Origin: Pseudophaeomoniella oleicola
Lineage: Eukaryota > Ascomycota > Eurotiomycetes > Phaeomoniellales > Phaeomoniellaceae
Length of the DNA stretch: 64,000 nt
Reading direction: 5' to 3'
NCBI GenBank assembly: GCA_003868215.1
Contig: QWDQ01000017.1
Coordinates: forward strand, 310,001-374,000
The notes beneath the pieces were generated by a model, which was not told the DNA's origin, did no database searches, and saw only the letters and a program-made list of their open reading frames with translations. Both the position numbers and the translations under genes were made by a program. Of this stretch, positions 60,282 to 64,000 are shown one piece after another (within the stretch, counting starts at the first letter, position 1; the number at the start of each line of letters is the position of its first letter).

Positions 60282-62231
60282 ATGCTCCCGTATGTCGCGC
60301 GGGGCGGCGGCTGCTTATCCGACATTCGTCGGATGGGAGATTGGGCCGTCTATAAATATTATGGGAAACAGTTGGATCGAAAGTTTACTTTTCTATTCCT
60401 CGCCTTTCTGGGGATAATGGTGAGTTGTTACAACATTGCTGGTAAGCTACGAAGTTCCCTTTTGGCTTCAGTCTACTCACAGCACAAATAGAGGTATGGA
60501 TTCAGTGGTGGGCTGGTGCTCACGGGCACCACATAGACAGATACGTAGCTGTCATGATAAGCTTTGCAGTCCTCGCTTGGGTCAGCAGTTTCGTGGCTTA
60601 CTGGTAAGTGCAACTGATAGCAAAGGGTCGCAGCTCTGACACATGAAAGGGTCCTATTTCGGAAATTAACCCCGCGTACAGGTGCGAGGCTGCACTGGAT
60701 TTTGCTCTCGACAGTATTCTCCGCGCCACTCCAGTTCTTCACTTCCACGGACTCTGGAGTCGTCTTGAATCGTTTCAGTCAGGACATGACCATGATTGAC
60801 GGCCAACTCCCTTTTAATTCTTTGCAGACCATTCTAACGGCAATGCAAATTCTCTGGAACATAGCTTTACTATGTTACGGGGCGTATTACCTATCTCCTT
60901 TTGTACCAGTCCTGTTTCTTGCAGTATACTTCTTACAGAAGTTTTATCTACGAACAAGCCGGCAGGTTCGTCTGCTAGATCTGGAAATGAGATCCCCACT
61001 CTTCTCGCACTTTTCGGAAACGATAGAAGGTCTAGTCACAATACGCGCTTTTAAATGGCAAGAAAGCATCTCTGCTGAGTTTTCTTCGAAGCTGGATAAG
61101 TCTCAACGACCCGTCTATCTGCTGTATTGCATTCAGCGTTGGCTGAACTTCAGCTTGGACATCCTGGTTGCTTGTCTCGGGGTCCTCCTGGTTGCATTTA
61201 GCACGCAGTTCAGTGGTCATACTTCTAGTGCTGCAGTCGGTATTGCGATGCTCAACGTCTTGACTTTCAGCTCGAACCTTGCACAACTTATCGAGTTCTG
61301 GACGAGCCTTGAGACGGCTATTGGAGCCATCGCACGATTGTGCCAACTGGAGAAAGACATCAAACCAGAACAAGATGCCATTGAGGTTGATAGTACCATT
61401 CCTAATGATTGGCCAAGCGACGGTGGAGTTGCATTCTCTGCGGTATCTGCATCTTATGATACGCACTTTCCAGACGTGGTGCACGATGTGAATTTGGTCA
61501 TCAAACCAAAGGAAAAACTCGGTATTTGTGGTAGAACTGGCAGCGGAAAATCAAGCCTTCTATCCCTTTTGTTTCGTCTTTTACCTACCAGGTCTGGCTC
61601 CATCACGATCGATGGCGTTGATATCTCGAGTTTGCCTATTCGGACGTTGCGTAGCTCAATGATCGCCATCCCGCAGGAGCCATTGTTGTTTTCCGGGACT
61701 GTTCGTTTCAATATCGATCCGTACAGTGAACCAGCCATTGGTCCTCGAACGGGCAAACTCTCAGCAACAGGTATTGACGCGGACGCCGAATCAGACAATG
61801 CTATCATCAATGCGCTCGCCGAAGTGGATCTTTGGGATGTGACATCTAGTCGTGGTGGTCTTTCTGCCGAAATCTCTTCCATTGGATTTTCACACGGACA
61901 AAAACAACTATTCTGCCTAGCTCGTGCCCTTTTCCGCAAGAACCACTCGGCATCTAATAGACCAGAAAGAAGTGACACGATTCAATCCAGGGTTTTAGTG
62001 TTGGATGAAGCGACGTCTTCGGTCGACATCCACACCGATGCCCTCATGAGGCGGGTCATATCCTCCCATTTTCCCGACTTCACAATCATCACCGTTGCAC
62101 ACAGGCTCAGCTCACTCGAGAACTGTGACCGCGTGTTAGTGATGGAGGGTGGAAGAGTCGTCGAGATCGGAGAGCCAGCTGAACTGATGAAGCGTGTAGG
62201 CGGACTCTGGAGAGAGCTCCGGGATGCATAG
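60282..62231 (+). pseudogene. 5'-truncated ABCC-type (MRP/Ycf1-like) multidrug transporter, second half only
   Basis: Coding exons are (60282 or 60333)-60441, 60492-60603 and 60650-62231, about 600-617 aa. Homology begins abruptly at GDWAVYKYYGKQ, which in fungal ABCC transporters is the linker before the second membrane domain. Then follow TMD2 (HWILLSTVFSAPLQFFTSTD, NRFSQDMTMIDGQLPFN) and NBD2 with Walker A GICGRTGSGKSSLLSLLFRL, IPQEPLLFSGTVRFNIDP, the signature FSHGQKQLFCLARALF (a form usual for this fungal NBD2) and Walker B VLVLDEATSSVD, plus VAHRLSSLENCDRVLV. The first half (TMD1-NBD1, about 750 aa) is missing. The remaining frame is intact, so it may be a recent truncation or, less likely, a half-size transporter. 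Confidence 0.8.
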
Positions 62232-63344
62232 TATCGAAGAGGAACACCATTGCGATTGATATGCAAGAGGCACACGTGATACTTCCAAGTCCATAAACTC
62301 GGAGATTTCTAATGCTGATTATCTGCAAGTTATTTTAATACCTACATAGTACACCATCCTGGCCCCCTAGTAAATACTGCATCAATCAGTAACTACCTGG
62401 TAGCAGCTGAGGCCTTTGTTGGGAGAGCAGATCCTGCAATCAGACCGTACGCTCTCTTATGGCTTCCACTCTCGTGGTCCGCTAACGACCTTGAGTGAAA
62501 TCAAGAGAATGCATCTGCATATCTCTACCTTGTATCTCATGGTACTCCAGTGTCTTGCTGTTATTGCCGCCTTTGTTGTTGTGGCGGTGGTGTGGCGTTG
62601 ATTTCCTTTCTTTCGTTTCTTGTATATGTGTTTTGTTTTTCTTCCTCTCCCTGTTCTTTTTCCAATTTTACGTATCTATCTACCTATAATCGCATCCAGA
62701 CCACGTCAGCGCTCATATGATATGCAGCATATGCAAATTTAGCGTATGAACACTGCAAGGCTGATGGTTTTAAAAGGCAGGCATCGGCTATGCGGTGGTG
62801 GTTGTGTGAAAGGTGGGATGGATGCCTAAGTATTTACTACATGCACACTTCTCAGCCTGATCCGGTTCACATGTCACTGAGGGAAAAAACGGTCTGGTGG
62901 GAGAGAGATAAGCCTGTGGGTGGAAGGGATGTGTCCATGTCAGTATCTATAGCATATCGATGTTGTCGGGGAGGGAAGCTGGCTATAGTAATACTCCCAC
63001 GGTAAGTATCTAGATAACATATTGATCGGCTCTATAGGATCAGAGAGGCTAGAATGTAAATGTAACAGATGGCGGAAGGATGGATTTCAGCTTTGCAAGA
63101 TAGATACAACGAGGGTGATTGGAAGCGCGAGTAGCGGTGGCAGCAATAATCAGATCTACATACATGGAGGAAAGTTGGTGTCTGATGTAAAGCTTAGAAA
63201 TAGAGGGGGGCAGATGAATATCAAGAGTGTTTTGCAATACCTCATCGTCGTTGAGGTAATTGATCCCCGAGAGTTCACCAAAAAAAAAAAAAAATAACAA
63301 CGAAGAAATACCATGCGGTACCCATCCTTATGGTCGTCCCTGAC
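62232..63344. other. Convergent 3' intergenic region in the accessory cluster
   Basis: This lies between the 3' ends of the ABC gene and the P450. It includes a poly(A) run (63280-63294). No gene is recognised. Confidence 0.45.
63280..63294. repeat. Poly(A) homopolymer
   Basis: An uninterrupted A15 run lies about 50 bp downstream of the P450 stop codon (the gene reads leftwards). It is a low-complexity tract. Confidence 0.8.
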
Positions 63345-64000
63345 CTATCTCTCCAACTCAAATTTGATCCAACACCGATGTTCACCAACCCCATATCCCT
63401 GTCCCCCACGCCCATGTCCATGTCCAGGAACATCGAACCGCTGATCTCCAAAGACCTCGAACCTCGACGTGATGCCGGGACTGCAATCCAGATCTGCTTC
63501 CGTCCTGAGAGCGGTCGAGAAGTTCATGTACACGGCCGCGACGAGGCAGGTCATCTCGGCGAGCGCGAGGTGCAGACCGACGCACATCCGGGCTCCCGAC
63601 GAGAAGGACCAGAAGTATTGGTTGGGGAGGGCGGAAGGGGGGAGAGGGGTGTAGATTGGTGTTGTTGCGGACTGATCGAAAGGTTGGAGCCAGCGTTCGG
63701 GGTTGAAGGTGAGCGGGGAGGGGAAGGCGGTGGGGTTGCGGTGCAGGGAGTAAGGGGACATGGAAACTGTGGTGGAGGCGGGGATCGGGTAGCCGTCTAT
63801 CACTGTCGGGGTCGGGGAAGAGCGTGGTTCGGCAGTCGGTAACGGGGCGTATAGGCGGAGGGTTTCGCGGATCACAGCGTTGAGGTAGGGGAGTTGGATT
63901 GCAGATTTGACCGACGGGACGCGCGTGGTCAGATCGATCATGAGGTTTTCCACAAGCTCGCGACGCAGACGGTGTTGGAATTTTTGGTTCTCCGGTCGCG
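63345..64000 (-). CDS. Cytochrome P450, C-terminal part (runs off window end)
   Basis: Only the last ~218 residues are present; the frame is open to the window edge. Visible parts: the end of helix J (RPENQKFQHRLRRELVENL), the K-helix PYLNAVIRETLRLY with the ExxR pair, PIPASTTVSMSPYSLHRNP, the PERF-like FNPERWL, and the heme-binding loop FSSGARMCVGLHLALAEM (FxxGxRxCxG, Cys as the axial ligand). The C-terminus has a Gly/His-rich insertion (GHGHGRGGQGYGVG) before the end. These are the features of a fungal microsomal monooxygenase; the substrate and family number cannot be read. It may belong to the same cluster as the UstYa genes. Confidence 0.92.
   Translation of the reverse strand, partial: RPENQKFQHRLRRELVENLMIDLTTRVPSVKSAIQLPYLNAVIRETLRLYAPLPTAEPRSSPTPTVIDGYPIPASTTVSMSPYSLHRNPTAFPSPLTFNPERWLQPFDQSATTPIYTPLPPSALPNQYFWSFSSGARMCVGLHLALAEMTCLVAAVYMNFSTALRTEADLDCSPGITSRFEVFGDQRFDVPGHGHGRGGQGYGVGEHRCWIKFELER

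Noticed and set aside
61880-61935. Degenerate ABC signature (FSHGQ instead of LSGGQ) as a sign of decay
   Set aside because: FSHGQ/FSQGQ followed by QLFCLARA is the usual form in NBD2 of fungal ABCC transporters.
1-64000. CRISPR arrays, bacterial operons, insertion sequences or viral genes
   Set aside because: None seen; spliced fungal genes throughout, and no transposase, reverse transcriptase or terminal repeats were recognised.

Overview
The window is nuclear DNA of a filamentous ascomycete (Pezizomycotina). Genes carry many short introns (mostly 45-110 nt, GTRNGY donors, CTRAC-type branch sites, YAG acceptors), and the recognisable proteins are eukaryotic and fungal: retromer Vps26, Pan1, Mon2, Pex1, Mcm7, Rpb11, Rpb12 (RPC10), Mms2, a CAP59-type glycosyltransferase and UstYa/DUF3328 proteins. 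Several of these, notably UstYa proteins and fungal-type ABCC transporters, are typical of Pezizomycotina. I cannot fix the class; Dothideomycetes, Eurotiomycetes or Leotiomycetes are all possible. Exon junctions were built by hand from splice signals and protein similarity, and each multi-exon model was checked for reading-frame continuity.

Layout. 0-3.5 kb: the N-terminal exons of a transcription-factor-like gene, a frame-broken SNF2-like relic and an initiator tRNA-Met. 3.8-10 kb: RNA polymerase subunit Rpb12, TRP4 (with a CPC1/Gcn4-type site in the promoter it shares with a mitochondrial ribosomal protein uL10m gene), a mitochondrial LYR-motif protein and MMS2. 10.5-25.7 kb: MON2, VPS26 (with 15-nt and 25-nt microexons), gluconokinase, the mitochondrial branched-chain acyltransferase E2, a PAQR/Izh membrane receptor and COX19. 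26.9-37.3 kb: an aldo-keto reductase with two plausible starts, a GPI-anchor-type serine/alanine-rich surface protein, a sugar transporter and a divergent secreted DUF1593 hydrolase-like protein. 37.9-53.6 kb: PAN1, RPB11, PEX1, MCM7 and a CAP59-type mannosyltransferase.

54.4-64 kb differs from the rest. It holds two UstYa (DUF3328) oxidase-like genes flanking a small secreted protein gene with dibasic KR sites, then a 5'-truncated ABCC transporter and the C-terminal part of a cytochrome P450 running off the window edge. This resembles a partial, perhaps decaying, biosynthetic cluster of the ustiloxin/dikaritin RiPP type. The RiPP assignment is inference: the precursor candidate has no repeated cores and its splicing is ambiguous.

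Functional themes in the housekeeping part are transcription (Rpb11, Rpb12), endosome and Golgi traffic (Vps26, Mon2, Pan1), mitochondria (uL10m, LYR protein, Cox19, branched-chain E2), DNA replication and tolerance (Mcm7, Mms2) and peroxisomes (Pex1). Long intergenic stretches (18.4-20.1 kb, 30.0-32.3 kb, 34.2-35.7 kb) show no gene I can support.
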